Position numbers and translations under genes: made by a program
From: Hansschlegelia quercus
GTDB taxonomy: Bacteria; Pseudomonadota; Alphaproteobacteria; Rhizobiales; Methylopilaceae
Assembly (NCBI RefSeq): GCF_004310425.1
Contig: NZ_SIUB01000008.1
Span: 62,001 to 126,000, forward strand
DNA length: 64,000 nt
Direction of reading: 5' to 3'
In this document: piece by piece, positions 8,968 through 17,766 of the stretch
How positions within the stretch are numbered: the first letter of the stretch is position 1
How the letters are laid out: every line of letters begins with the position of its first letter
Notes under the pieces: model-generated
Seen by the model: only the letters and a program-made list of their open reading frames with translations
What the model was told of the DNA's origin: nothing
Databases searched by the model: none

Positions 8968-9176
8968 GGTGTGTGTCTCTCTCTTATATGCCCCGCCAAA
9001 CAACGCGGCACTCCCCCAAGGGTTCCTCCAGTCGAGCGGGGCGCATTCATGAAATGGTTAAGCGTTGTGTTGCGTCGCAACTATGAATGGGCGTTCACGC
9101 TTCAGAAAAGGTGCTATGGAACCTTGCAGGCTCGCTCCGGTTCTGTGGGCTGGCGTGGATGGAAGGAACGCACGAG

Positions 9177-9425
9177 ATGAAGCCGCTCTTGGCGCTCATG
9201 GCGCTGCTCACGCTCTCGGCATGCGCCGCCGATCCCGCAAGATTAGCCGAGATGGACCGTGAGAAATGCCGGAGCTACGGCATGAAGCCCGGCACCGAGA
9301 CGTTCGCGAACTGCCGCATGACGCTCGATGTGGAGCGTCGCCGAGAGAACCGCCGCGCGCTCGACGACGCCTATTTCGCAAGCCGCATCGGACCCTACGG
9401 CCCGTATGGTCCCTATCTCTACTGA
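9177..9425 (+). CDS. Small putative lipoprotein
   Basis: An 82-residue protein with a lipoprotein signal: MKPLLALMALLTLSAC, lipobox LSAC with Cys16 as the acylated residue. The mature part contains two further Cys (EKCRSYG and FANCRMTLD) in a pattern (R-x-Y-G-x-K-x-G-T-x-x-F-x-x-C) common in small unannotated alphaproteobacterial lipoproteins, then ends in a Gly-Pro-Tyr repeat (GPYGPYGPY). The ATG at 9177 has GGAAGGA 8 to 10 bases upstream. Function unknown. The stop overlaps the convergent regulator gene by 7 bases. Confidence 0.8.
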   Translation: MKPLLALMALLTLSACAADPARLAEMDREKCRSYGMKPGTETFANCRMTLDVERRRENRRALDDAYFASRIGPYGPYGPYLY

Positions 9426-10192
9426 TCGACGCCGGGCCACGAGACCGTCAGTCCGCAGCGGTCGAGCCAGCGCGCGACATCCGCGGGCGGCTCCTGGTCG
9501 GTCACGAGTTCGTTGATCTCGGCCGGATCGCAGATGGTGACCGGCGCACGGCGGCCGAGCTTGCTGTGATCCGCCACGATCAGCCGGCTCGCCGAACCCT
9601 CGATCATCGCGCGCGCGATCCGGGCTTCGTCGAGATCGAAATCGGCGAAGTGCCCGTCGGGATCCGCGCCCGCGACCGACAGGATGGCGACATCCGCCTG
9701 GAACCGTCGGATGAAGGCCGCCGCCTCCTGCCCGACCGCCGCGGCGAGATCCGCCCGCAGTTCGCCGCCCGCCATGTAGACGCAATTGTCGTTGCGGCCG
9801 ACGAGATGGCGCGCGATTTCGAGCGAATTGGTCACCACGGTTAGCCGGCGCCGGATGGCGAGGGCCTGCGCGACGTAAGCGGTGGTCGAGCCGGTGTCGA
9901 TCATCAGCGACTGGCCGTCGCGCACCTTGGACGCGACGAGGGCGGCGATCGCGCGCTTGGCCTGGGCGTTGGCGCGCATGCGGCGTCGGAACGGCGCCTC
10001 GACCGCGGCCTCCGCGAGACCGACTGCGCCATGCCGTCGGATAAGCAGGCCTTCTTCCACGAGCCCCTTCAGGTTTCGGCGGATTGTCTCGTCCGAGACG
10101 CCGAGCCTGCGGGCAAGCTCGGCGACGCGCGTGACGTCCTCGTCGCGGACGAGGTCCATGATCGCCTGCTGGCGGCGAGTCTGGTCCACCAT
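9419..10192 (-). CDS. DeoR/GlpR-family transcriptional regulator
   Basis: A 257-residue repressor-type regulator. The N-terminal winged helix (RRQQAIMDLVRDE, then VAELARRLGVSDETIRRNLKGL) is the DeoR helix-turn-helix, and the C-terminal DeoR sensor domain (DGQSLMIDTGSTTAYVAQAL and LTVVTNSLEIA) usually binds a sugar phosphate or related phosphorylated ligand. It is divergent from the betaine-uptake/kinase/demethylase operon starting at 10371, which it probably controls; a phosphorylated product of the choline-kinase-like protein would be an attractive ligand, but that is inference. The ATG at 10192 is chosen by alignment with the family, since no strong ribosome binding site precedes it. Confidence 0.9.
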   Translation of the reverse strand: MVDQTRRQQAIMDLVRDEDVTRVAELARRLGVSDETIRRNLKGLVEEGLLIRRHGAVGLAEAAVEAPFRRRMRANAQAKRAIAALVASKVRDGQSLMIDTGSTTAYVAQALAIRRRLTVVTNSLEIARHLVGRNDNCVYMAGGELRADLAAAVGQEAAAFIRRFQADVAILSVAGADPDGHFADFDLDEARIARAMIEGSASRLIVADHSKLGRRAPVTICDPAEINELVTDQEPPADVARWLDRCGLTVSWPGVDQ

Positions 10193-10268
10193 GAGGCTGG
10201 CCCCGCTGCTCTTCTGGGCAGAATGTGAGGTTGGGACACGGCGAACAAGCCGAATCCCACACCTGATG

Positions 10269-10348
10269 TGGTTTTCTTCTGAGGAACTTGGTTTTCCTGC
10301 GAGTTGGCGCCGGAGGTGCATTGCAGTTCGGGGCCCTCGCGCGAGGGC
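10269..10348. promoter_or_regulatory. Candidate operator region of the betaine/demethylase operon
   Basis: Between the divergent regulator and the binding-protein gene there are two exact copies of TGGTTTTC at 10269-10276 and 10289-10296, spaced 20 bp start to start (two helical turns), and a perfect 16-bp palindrome, GCCCTCGC followed by GCGAGGGC, at 10333-10348. The direct repeats are the better candidate for a DeoR-type operator; the palindrome lies only 23 bp from the start codon and could instead form an RNA hairpin near the ribosome binding site. Confidence 0.45.
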
Positions 10349-10370
10349 GACCCGATCCGGGAGACAAGCC

Positions 10371-11324
10371 ATGCTTCGTACTGTGACGCGCATGCTAGCG
10401 ACGGGCGCTGTCGCCCTCGCATTGGGCACCGGCGCCGCGACCGCCGCGCCGGAATCGAAGGACCCGATCAAGATCACGCTGAACGACTGGACCGGGGAGC
10501 TCATCAGCGCCCACCTGATCGGCGGCATTCTGCAGAAGGCCGGCTACAACGTCGAATACGCGCCGGCCGACATGCTGGCGCAGTTCACCGGCGTCGGATC
10601 TGGCGACCTCCACGTCGTGATCGAGGTCTGGGCGACCACCGCGGGCGAGGCCATGGACGCCGCGGTCGCGACGGGCAAGGTCGAGAACCTCGGCCCGAGC
10701 GGTCTCGAGGCTCGCGAAGACTGGTGGTATCCCGAATACATGAAGGAGAAGTGCCCCGGTCTGCCGGACTGGAAGGCGCTGAAGGACTGCGCCGAGGCGT
10801 TCTCCACGCCCGAGACCGCGCCGAAGGGCCGCTATCTCTCCGGCCCCGTGACCTGGGGCGGCTGGGACGAGGAGCGGGTTCAGGCGCTCGACCTTCCCTT
10901 CGAAGTCGTGCGCGCCGGCACGGACGCCGCGATGTTCGCCGAGCTGAAGAGCGCTTACGAGCGCAAGGCGCCGATCCTGCTGTGGATCTACGTGCCGCAC
11001 TGGGCGCCCATCAAGTATAAGGGCGAGTTCGTCGAATTCCCGAAGTACACGAAGGAGTGCTACGACGATCCGGCCTGGGGCATCAACAAAGACGCGAAGT
11101 ACGACTGCGCCAAGCCGACGGGCCCGATCTACAAGGCCGCCTGGGCCGGCATGAAGGATAAGTGGCCGGGCGCCTACGCGATCCTCAAGGACTACAAGAT
11201 GGACAACGCGACGATCGGCGCGCTCGCCGCTCGCGTCGACATCGACGGCGAGAAAGTCGAGGACGTCGCGGCCGACTGGATCGCGAAGAACGACGCGACC
11301 TGGAAGAGCTGGGGCAAGAAGTAA
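10371..11324 (+). CDS. Glycine betaine/choline-type ABC transporter substrate-binding protein
   Basis: A 317-residue periplasmic binding protein with a Sec signal peptide (cleavage near ATAA, residues 22-25) and an OpuAC domain. The typical start of the mature fold is visible (IKITLNDWTGELISAHLIGGIL), as are VVIEVWAT and many Trp/Tyr residues (EDWWYPEY, TWGGWDEE, WIYVPHWAP) of the kind that form aromatic cages for quaternary ammonium groups. No lipobox. The ATG at 10371 has GGGAGA upstream. It heads the operon with the ATPase, permease, a choline-kinase-like protein and a DMGDH-like enzyme, which supports a methylated-amine substrate; the exact ligand is not proven. Confidence 0.9.
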   Translation: MLRTVTRMLATGAVALALGTGAATAAPESKDPIKITLNDWTGELISAHLIGGILQKAGYNVEYAPADMLAQFTGVGSGDLHVVIEVWATTAGEAMDAAVATGKVENLGPSGLEAREDWWYPEYMKEKCPGLPDWKALKDCAEAFSTPETAPKGRYLSGPVTWGGWDEERVQALDLPFEVVRAGTDAAMFAELKSAYERKAPILLWIYVPHWAPIKYKGEFVEFPKYTKECYDDPAWGINKDAKYDCAKPTGPIYKAAWAGMKDKWPGAYAILKDYKMDNATIGALAARVDIDGEKVEDVAADWIAKNDATWKSWGKK

Positions 11325-11403
11325 GCGGCGCGTTCGCGAAGGCTCCGCCGGCGGCGCATCGCCGGCGGAGCTCGCTAATCCCCGAACTCCACGCGGAAGA
11401 CGA

Positions 11404-12438
11404 ATGGCCCATCCGATCCTCGCCGCCCGGGGCGTCGCCAAGCTCTATGGCGCGAACGCCGCGCGCTTCGTGCGCGACGGGCGCTTTTCCGGAACGAGCG
11501 AAGAGCTCGCCCAGGCCGGCGTGACCGCCGCGGTCCGCGACGTCGACATCACGATCGAGCGCGGCGAGACCTTCGTCATCATGGGCCTCTCCGGCTCCGG
11601 CAAATCCACCTTGGTGCGGTGCCTTGCGGCGCTCACGCCGCCGAGCGCGGGCGAAATCCTGTTCGAGGACAAGGACCTCAACAGGATGGCCGAGGGCGAC
11701 CTCATCCAGATCCGCCGCCACCAGATGGGCATGGTGTTCCAGCACTTCGCGCTGCTGCCGCACCTCACCGTGCTCGGCAACGTCGCCTTCCCCCTCGACG
11801 TGCAGGGCATGAAGAAGCCCGAGCGCGAGGCCAAGGCGCTCGAGATGATAAAACTCGTTGGGCTGTCGGGACGGGAAAGCCGCTTCCCGCGCGAGCTGTC
11901 CGGCGGCCAGCAGCAGCGCGTCGGCATCGCCCGTTCGCTCGCGGTCGGGCCGGACCTCTGGTTCCTCGACGAGCCGTTCTCCGCGCTCGACCCGCTGATC
12001 CGTCGGGAGATGCAGGACGAGGTGCTGCGGCTGCAGGACATGCTGAAGAAGACGATCGTCTTCATCACCCACGATTTCGACGAGGCGGTGAGGATCGCCG
12101 ACCGGATCGCGATCATGAAGGATGGACGGATCGAGCAGATCGGCTCCGCCGAAGAGCTCGTTCTCAGACCCGCGACCGACTACGTCCGCGCCTTCACGCG
12201 CGACGCGCCGCGCGCCAAGATCCTGACCGCCCGCTCCATCATGAGCCCGCCGGACCCCGCCGCCGACTATGCGGGCGTGGTCGGCGCCTCCGCGCGGATC
12301 GCGGCGTTCGCGCGGAAGATCGAGGAGGCGGAGAAGCCCTTCGCCGTGGTCGACGAGGGGGAGGTGGTCGGCAAGGTCGATCGCCGCGCCGTGATCGACG
12401 TGCTGATCGGCCGCGAAAGCGCGGACCAGGCGGCATGA
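11404..12438 (+). CDS. proV: Glycine betaine/proline-type ABC transporter ATP-binding protein (ProV/OpuAA-like)
   Basis: A 344-residue ABC ATPase energising betaine-type import. Walker A is GLSGSGKS at 61-68, followed by the Q-loop (VFQHFALLPHLTV), the signature LSGGQQQR, Walker B LWFLDEP and the switch His in FITHDF. As in ProV/OpuAA proteins the N-terminus has an extension before the core (KLYGANAARFVRDG) and the C-terminus carries a regulatory-type extension ending at a CBS-like segment. The stop overlaps the permease start (ATGA), so the two are translationally coupled. GGAAGA precedes the ATG. The gene symbol reflects family similarity only. Confidence 0.9.
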   Translation: MAHPILAARGVAKLYGANAARFVRDGRFSGTSEELAQAGVTAAVRDVDITIERGETFVIMGLSGSGKSTLVRCLAALTPPSAGEILFEDKDLNRMAEGDLIQIRRHQMGMVFQHFALLPHLTVLGNVAFPLDVQGMKKPEREAKALEMIKLVGLSGRESRFPRELSGGQQQRVGIARSLAVGPDLWFLDEPFSALDPLIRREMQDEVLRLQDMLKKTIVFITHDFDEAVRIADRIAIMKDGRIEQIGSAEELVLRPATDYVRAFTRDAPRAKILTARSIMSPPDPAADYAGVVGASARIAAFARKIEEAEKPFAVVDEGEVVGKVDRRAVIDVLIGRESADQAA

Positions 12439-14444
12439 GCCTCGCCGAAGCGCGACCCGCCTCGCCGGCGGTTTTTTCGCGGATCGCGCCGGGCCGGCTG
12501 ATGTGGATCGCCGTGCTGATCGCGACGATCGTCCTCGTCATGCTGCCCGCGAACGCGCTGCCGGCCTGGGCGTGGAAGTATCCGCTCGCCTGGCAGGTCC
12601 CGTTCGGGAGCTGGATCTCTGCCTTCATGAAGTGGCTGATGGAGAGCGCGAGCTTCGGGTTCTTCACGGTCCACGACTTCACCCGCGCGATCGCCTGGAC
12701 CCTCGACCTCCCGCTCCAGTTCGCGAAATCGGTGTTCGCGACCGGCTTCATCCAGGGTCAGGGGTCGGACGCCGTCGTGATCCTGCCTGCGATCCCTTGG
12801 TTCGCGATGATCGTTCTCAGCGTGGCCGCGGGCTACGCGGTCGGCGGCCTCGCGCTCGGACTCCAGATGGGGTTCGGCCTCGCCTATCTCGCGGTCTTCG
12901 GCCAGTGGGACAGCGCGATGGTCACGCTCGCCTCCGTGCTGGTCGCGAGCCTTTTTGGCGCAGCGGGCGGGCTTCTCGTGGGCCTCGCCTGCGTGCGCTG
13001 GCGCTGGCTGGAGCGGATCGTCTCGCCGCTGCTAGACGTCGCCCAGACCATGCCGGTCTTCGCCTATCTGCTGCCGATGCTCATCCTGTTCGGCTTCGGC
13101 CCGGTCTCGGCGATGGTCGCGACCGTGATCTACGCCCTGCCGCCGATGGTGCGCGTGACGATCGTCGCGATCCGCGCGGTGCCGGAGGAGATCCGCTCCC
13201 TTGGACTGATGACGGGCTGCACGCGGCGGCAGATCACGTGGAAGATGCTGGTGCCGAGCGCGCTGCCCGCGCTGATGGTGGGCGTCAACCAGGTCATCAT
13301 GCTCTCGCTCAACGTCGTGATCATCGCCTCCATGATCGGCGCCGGCGGCCTCGGATGGGACGTGCTGACGGCGCTGCGCTCGCTCAACATCGGCAAGGGT
13401 CTGGAGGCCGGCCTCGCCATCACCGTGCTCGCGGTGCTGCTCGACCGTTTCGCGCAAGCCCTCGCCGTCCGTTCGGGGGCGGCGGTTCAGGGTCAGTCGA
13501 CAGGGCGGCGAAACATCCTGATCGGCGGCCTCGGCCTTGGCCTGGCGCTGTGGGCCGCGGCCGCGATCAGCCAGCCTCTGGCGGTCTATCCCGAGGCTTG
13601 GAAGCTCTCGACCGGCGCGTTCTTCAGCGACATCGTGAGCTGGATCAACGTCAACTTCTTCTCGACGCTGGAGGCGATCCGCACCGGCGTCCTGCTCAAC
13701 GTGCTCATCCCTGTCAAGCGCTTCATGCTGGCGCTGCCCTGGCCATGGGTCGTCGCGGTGATCGCGCTCGCCGGCTATCGGCTCGGGGGCTGGCGCCTCG
13801 CGCTCACCGTCGGCCTGATGGCGCTGTTCCCGGTCGTCGTGGGCTTGTGGCCGACGACGATGATCACGGTCTATCTGACCGTGGTGTCGGTCGTCCTCTC
13901 GGCGCTGATCGGCATCCCAATCGGCATCGCCTCGGCGCAGCGCCCGAAGCTTTGGCGCGTGGTTGAGGCCGTGGTCGACACGCTGCAGACGCTGCCCTCG
14001 TTCGTCTATCTCATCCCGATCGTCATGCTGTTCCGGGTCGGCGACTTCACGGCGCTGATCGCGATCGTGCTCTACGCCGTCGCGCCGGCGATCCGCTACA
14101 CCGCCCACGGCGTCGCGCGCGTCTCGCCGCATCTCGTCGAAGCCGGCGCGATGAACGGCTGCACGCGCGGGCAAATCCTCAAGCGCATCCGCCTGCCGCT
14201 GGCGCTGCCCGAAATCCTGCTCGGCGTGAACCAGACGATCATGCTCGCGCTGTCGATGCTGGTGATCACCGCGCTGGTCGGCACGCGCGACCTCGGCCAG
14301 GAGACCTACTCCGCGCTCGCCAAGGCCGATGTCGGCCGCGGCCTCGTGGCTGGACTGTGCGTCGCCTTCATCGGCATGGTCGCCGACCGCCTGATCTCCG
14401 CCGCCGCCGGCCGCATGAGGGCGCGGATGGGGGTCGAGGCGTGA
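12435..14444 (+). CDS. Double-length ABC permease for betaine-type uptake (two MetI-like domains)
   Basis: A 669-residue inner-membrane permease containing two copies of the binding-protein-dependent permease domain in one chain. The first EAA-type loop reads EEIRSLGLMTGCTRRQI (about residues 250-266) and the second HLVEAGAMNGCTRGQILKRI (about 565-584), each followed by a LPALMVGVNQ or LPEILLGVNQ segment. A single protein can therefore supply both halves of the channel that normally come from a homodimer. ATG at 12435 overlaps the ATPase stop. Everything before this start in the same frame is a shadow of the ATPase gene. The stop overlaps the kinase GTG. Confidence 0.9.
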   Translation: MSLAEARPASPAVFSRIAPGRLMWIAVLIATIVLVMLPANALPAWAWKYPLAWQVPFGSWISAFMKWLMESASFGFFTVHDFTRAIAWTLDLPLQFAKSVFATGFIQGQGSDAVVILPAIPWFAMIVLSVAAGYAVGGLALGLQMGFGLAYLAVFGQWDSAMVTLASVLVASLFGAAGGLLVGLACVRWRWLERIVSPLLDVAQTMPVFAYLLPMLILFGFGPVSAMVATVIYALPPMVRVTIVAIRAVPEEIRSLGLMTGCTRRQITWKMLVPSALPALMVGVNQVIMLSLNVVIIASMIGAGGLGWDVLTALRSLNIGKGLEAGLAITVLAVLLDRFAQALAVRSGAAVQGQSTGRRNILIGGLGLGLALWAAAAISQPLAVYPEAWKLSTGAFFSDIVSWINVNFFSTLEAIRTGVLLNVLIPVKRFMLALPWPWVVAVIALAGYRLGGWRLALTVGLMALFPVVVGLWPTTMITVYLTVVSVVLSALIGIPIGIASAQRPKLWRVVEAVVDTLQTLPSFVYLIPIVMLFRVGDFTALIAIVLYAVAPAIRYTAHGVARVSPHLVEAGAMNGCTRGQILKRIRLPLALPEILLGVNQTIMLALSMLVITALVGTRDLGQETYSALAKADVGRGLVAGLCVAFIGMVADRLISAAAGRMRARMGVEA

Positions 14445-15319
14445 CCATCGACCCGGTGGCGCGGGTCTGCGGGCTCGCCTTCTGGAAGGGACCAGTCGAC
14501 CCGGAGCCGCTGACCGGCGGGATCACCAACCGCAACTTCCTGGTCCGCGACCAGGGCCGCAAATATGTCGTGCGGCTCGGCGAAGACATCCCGCTTCACA
14601 ATGTCATGCGCTTCAACGAGCGGGCGGCGGCGATGGCGGCGGAAGCGGCGGGCGTCTCGCCCGCGCTCCGCCACTTCGAGCCGGGCGTGATCGTCATCGA
14701 CCACATCGAAGGCCGTACCTTCGGTGAGGCCGACGTGCGGGCCGAACTGCCGCGGGTCGCCGAACTCATCCGCCGCACGCACCGCGATCTCGGAAAACAC
14801 CTCAAAGGTCCGGCGCTCGCCTTCTGGACGTTCCACGTGTTGCGGAACTACGGCCACACCCTGCGCGACGGCGGGCACCGGATGGTCAGCGACTTGCCCC
14901 GGCTGGAGGCGATCGCCGACCGCATCGAGGCCTTCGTCGGGCCAACCGAGGTGGTGTTCGCGCACAACGATCTGTTGCCCGGCAATTTCATCGACGACGG
15001 CGAGAAGCTCTGGCTGATCGACTGGGATTACGCCGGCTTCAACACCCCATTATTCGATCTTGGTGGCGTGGCCTCGAACAACGGTTTCAGCCCGGACGAG
15101 ACCGACCAACTGGTCGCAATCTATTACCGCCGCGCGCCCGACGACGCCTTACGCGCGCGGGTGCAGGCGATGCTCGTCGCTTCGCTGCTGCGCGAGGCGC
15201 TGTGGAGCATGGTCTCAGAACTGCATTCCCCGCTCGATTTCGACTACCGCGCCTACACCGCGGAAAACCTCAGCCGCTTTGAGCGGGCGCTTCTACGCTT
15301 CGATGAGATGACGCAATGA
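14441..15319 (+). CDS. Choline/ethanolamine-kinase-like phosphotransferase
   Basis: A 292-residue member of the choline kinase/aminoglycoside phosphotransferase superfamily. It has an N-terminal lobe beginning LTGGITNRNFLV with the ATP-site YVVRLG, the catalytic Brenner motif HNDLLPGNF (H175, N176, D177) and the metal-binding LIDWDYAG. By family it moves phosphate from ATP to a small alcohol such as choline or a choline-like amine. Start GTG at 14441 overlaps the permease stop (GTGA), and its own stop overlaps the next ATG, so it is embedded in the uptake/demethylation operon. Its substrate is probably the imported compound, but that is inferred from context. Confidence 0.82.
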   Translation: MTIDPVARVCGLAFWKGPVDPEPLTGGITNRNFLVRDQGRKYVVRLGEDIPLHNVMRFNERAAAMAAEAAGVSPALRHFEPGVIVIDHIEGRTFGEADVRAELPRVAELIRRTHRDLGKHLKGPALAFWTFHVLRNYGHTLRDGGHRMVSDLPRLEAIADRIEAFVGPTEVVFAHNDLLPGNFIDDGEKLWLIDWDYAGFNTPLFDLGGVASNNGFSPDETDQLVAIYYRRAPDDALRARVQAMLVASLLREALWSMVSELHSPLDFDYRAYTAENLSRFERALLRFDEMTQ

Positions 15320-17763
15320 CCGAGCTTCCCTCGTCCGCCAAGGTCGTCGTGATCGGCGGCGGCATCGTCGGCTGCTCGACCGCCTATCATCTCGGCAAGA
15401 TGGGCTGGACGGACGTCCTGCTGCTCGAGCGCGACAAGCTGACCTCCGGCTCGACATGGCATGCGGCCGGCCTCGTTGGGCAGCTCCGCACCAGCGCCAA
15501 CATCACGCAGCTGCTGGGTGAGAGCGTGAAGCTCTACAAGGAGCTGGAAGCGGAGACCGGGCTCGCCACCGGCTGGAAGATGAACGGCGGCCTGCGCCTC
15601 GCCTGCACGCCCGATCGCTGGATCGAGGTGAAGCGGCAGGCGACGACGGCGCGCTCCTTCGGGCTGGAGATGCAGCTGCTGACGCCGAAGGAGGCGCAAG
15701 GCCTCTGGCCTCTGATGACCATCGACGACGTCATCGGGGCGGCCTTCCTGCCGACCGACGGGCAGGCCAACCCCTCCGACATCGCGCAGGCGCTGGCCAA
15801 AGGCGCCCGCCAGAACGGCGTGACGATCCGCGAGGAGGTCGCGGTCCAGGACATCGAGGTCGAGAACGGCAGGGTCCGCGCCGTCGTCACCAATCTCGGC
15901 CGCGTGGAGTGCGAGAAGCTGGTGATCTGCGCCGGCCTCTGGTCGCGCGAGCTCGCGAAGATGGCGGGCGTGAACGTGCCGCTCGCCCCCGTGCAGCACC
16001 AGTACATCGTCACCGAGCAGATCGAGGGCGTCACCCGCGGCCTGCCGACGCTGCGCGATCCCGACCGGCTCACCTATTACAAGGAGGAGGTCGGCGGCCT
16101 CGTCGTCGGCGGCTACGAGCCGAACCCGATCGCCTGGGGCACGGCCGACAGGCTGCCGAAGGACTTCGCCTTCCAATTGCTCGAAGAAAACTGGGACCAT
16201 TTCACGCCGACGCTGGAGCTGACGCTCGGTCGGGTTCCCGCCCTCGAGACCGCCGGCATAAAACAACTCATCAATGGGCCGGAGAGCTTCACCCCGGACG
16301 GCAACTTCATCCTCGGCGAGGCGCCAGAAGTGCGCGGCATCTTCCTCGGCTGCGGGTTCAACGCCTTCGGCATCGCGGCCGGCGGCGGCGCCGGGATGGC
16401 GCTCGCGGAATGGGTCGCGAAAGGCGAGCCGCCTTACGATCTCTGGCCAGTCGACATCCGCCGCTTCGGCGCGAACCATCACGACACCGGCTGGGTCCGC
16501 GAACGCACGCTCGAGGCCTACGCCAAGCACTACACCATGGCCTGGCCTTCGGAGGAGCATGAGAGCGGTCGTCCGCTCCGCCGCTCACCGCTGTATGACC
16601 GGCTGAAATCACGCGGCGCCGTGTTCGGCGAGAAGCTCGGCTGGGAGCGGCCGAACTGGTTCGCCGGCGAAGGCGACGAGCCGCACGACGTCTACTCCTT
16701 CACGAAGCCGAACTGGATCGCGGCAGTCGCGCGCGAGCACAAGGCCTGCCGCGAGCGGGGGGCGCTGTTCGACCAGACCTCATTCGCCAAGTTCCTGATG
16801 GTGGGCAAGGATTCCGAGCGCGCGCTGCAATGGATCTGCGCGAACGATGTGGCCAAGCCCGTCGGCTCGCTCACCTACACGCAGATGCTGAACGAGCGCG
16901 GCGGCATCGAATGCGACCTCACCGTCGTGCGGATCGCCGAAGACCAATTCACCATCATCACCGGCACCGGTTTCGCGACGCACGATTTCGACTGGATCTC
17001 CCGCGCCATCCCGGCGGACTGCGACGCCCATCTCGTCGACGTCACCTCGTCGCGCGCCGTGCTTTCGCTGTTCGGCCCCAAGGCGCGCGACGTGCTGGCG
17101 GCGGTCACCTCGGCAGATCTAAGCAACGACGCCTTCCCCTTTGGGACGGCGCAGACCATCGGCGTCGCCGGCGCGCCGACCCTCGCGCTTCGCGTCACCT
17201 ATGTCGGCGAGCTCGGCTGGGAGCTGCATGTGCCGACGGAGTTCGCAGCCACCGTCTTTGACGCGCTGATGGCCGCCGGCGAGCCGCACGGGATCGCGCC
17301 GGCCGGCTATCGCGCGATCGAGACGCTTCGGCTCGAGAAAAGCTACCGCGCCTGGGGAGCGGAGATCGGCCCCGATCACACGCCCCAGATGGCGGGTCTC
17401 GGCTGGGCGGTGAAGCTCAAGTCCAACACGCCCTTCCTCGGCCGCGAGGCGCTTGTCGAGAAGGCGGCGAAGCCGCTGCCCCGGCTGCTTACCGGCTTCA
17501 CGGTGGACGATCCGGGGATCGTGCTGCTCGGCCGCGAGACCATCATCCGCGACGGCAAGCGGGTCGGCTGGCTCGCGAGCGGCGGCTTCGGCCACACCGT
17601 CGGCAAGCCGATCGGCTACGGCTATGTCCGTGATCCCGACGGCGTCGACGCAGCCTATGTGATGTCCGGAAGCTATGAGCTCGACGTCGCCGGCGAGATC
17701 ATCCCGGCGACGCCGTTCCTCAAAGCCCTTTACGATCCAACGATGGCGCGCATCAAGGCGTGA
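15316..17763 (+). CDS. Dimethylglycine/sarcosine dehydrogenase-like FAD oxidoreductase with GcvT domain
   Basis: An 815-residue two-domain flavoprotein. The N-terminal DAO-type half has the FAD dinucleotide fold GGGIVG at 14-19 and the SGSTWHAAGL segment, where H49 corresponds to the His that covalently binds FAD in DMGDH/sarcosine dehydrogenases. The C-terminal half (from about residue 430) is a GcvT-like aminomethyltransferase domain, which in this family passes the released carbon to tetrahydrofolate. It likely N-demethylates a glycine-betaine-derived amine and generates 5,10-methylene-THF. The ATG at 15316 overlaps the kinase stop (ATGA). It ends 3 bases from the convergent SDR. Dimethylglycine versus sarcosine cannot be decided here. 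Confidence 0.88.
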   Translation: MTELPSSAKVVVIGGGIVGCSTAYHLGKMGWTDVLLLERDKLTSGSTWHAAGLVGQLRTSANITQLLGESVKLYKELEAETGLATGWKMNGGLRLACTPDRWIEVKRQATTARSFGLEMQLLTPKEAQGLWPLMTIDDVIGAAFLPTDGQANPSDIAQALAKGARQNGVTIREEVAVQDIEVENGRVRAVVTNLGRVECEKLVICAGLWSRELAKMAGVNVPLAPVQHQYIVTEQIEGVTRGLPTLRDPDRLTYYKEEVGGLVVGGYEPNPIAWGTADRLPKDFAFQLLEENWDHFTPTLELTLGRVPALETAGIKQLINGPESFTPDGNFILGEAPEVRGIFLGCGFNAFGIAAGGGAGMALAEWVAKGEPPYDLWPVDIRRFGANHHDTGWVRERTLEAYAKHYTMAWPSEEHESGRPLRRSPLYDRLKSRGAVFGEKLGWERPNWFAGEGDEPHDVYSFTKPNWIAAVAREHKACRERGALFDQTSFAKFLMVGKDSERALQWICANDVAKPVGSLTYTQMLNERGGIECDLTVVRIAEDQFTIITGTGFATHDFDWISRAIPADCDAHLVDVTSSRAVLSLFGPKARDVLAAVTSADLSNDAFPFGTAQTIGVAGAPTLALRVTYVGELGWELHVPTEFAATVFDALMAAGEPHGIAPAGYRAIETLRLEKSYRAWGAEIGPDHTPQMAGLGWAVKLKSNTPFLGREALVEKAAKPLPRLLTGFTVDDPGIVLLGRETIIRDGKRVGWLASGGFGHTVGKPIGYGYVRDPDGVDAAYVMSGSYELDVAGEIIPATPFLKALYDPTMARIKA

Positions 17764-17766
17764 GGC

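Noticed and set aside
11619-12434. In-frame upstream extension of the permease
   Set aside because: This part overlaps the ABC ATPase gene in another frame and has no membrane character; the real start is the ATG overlapping the ATPase stop.
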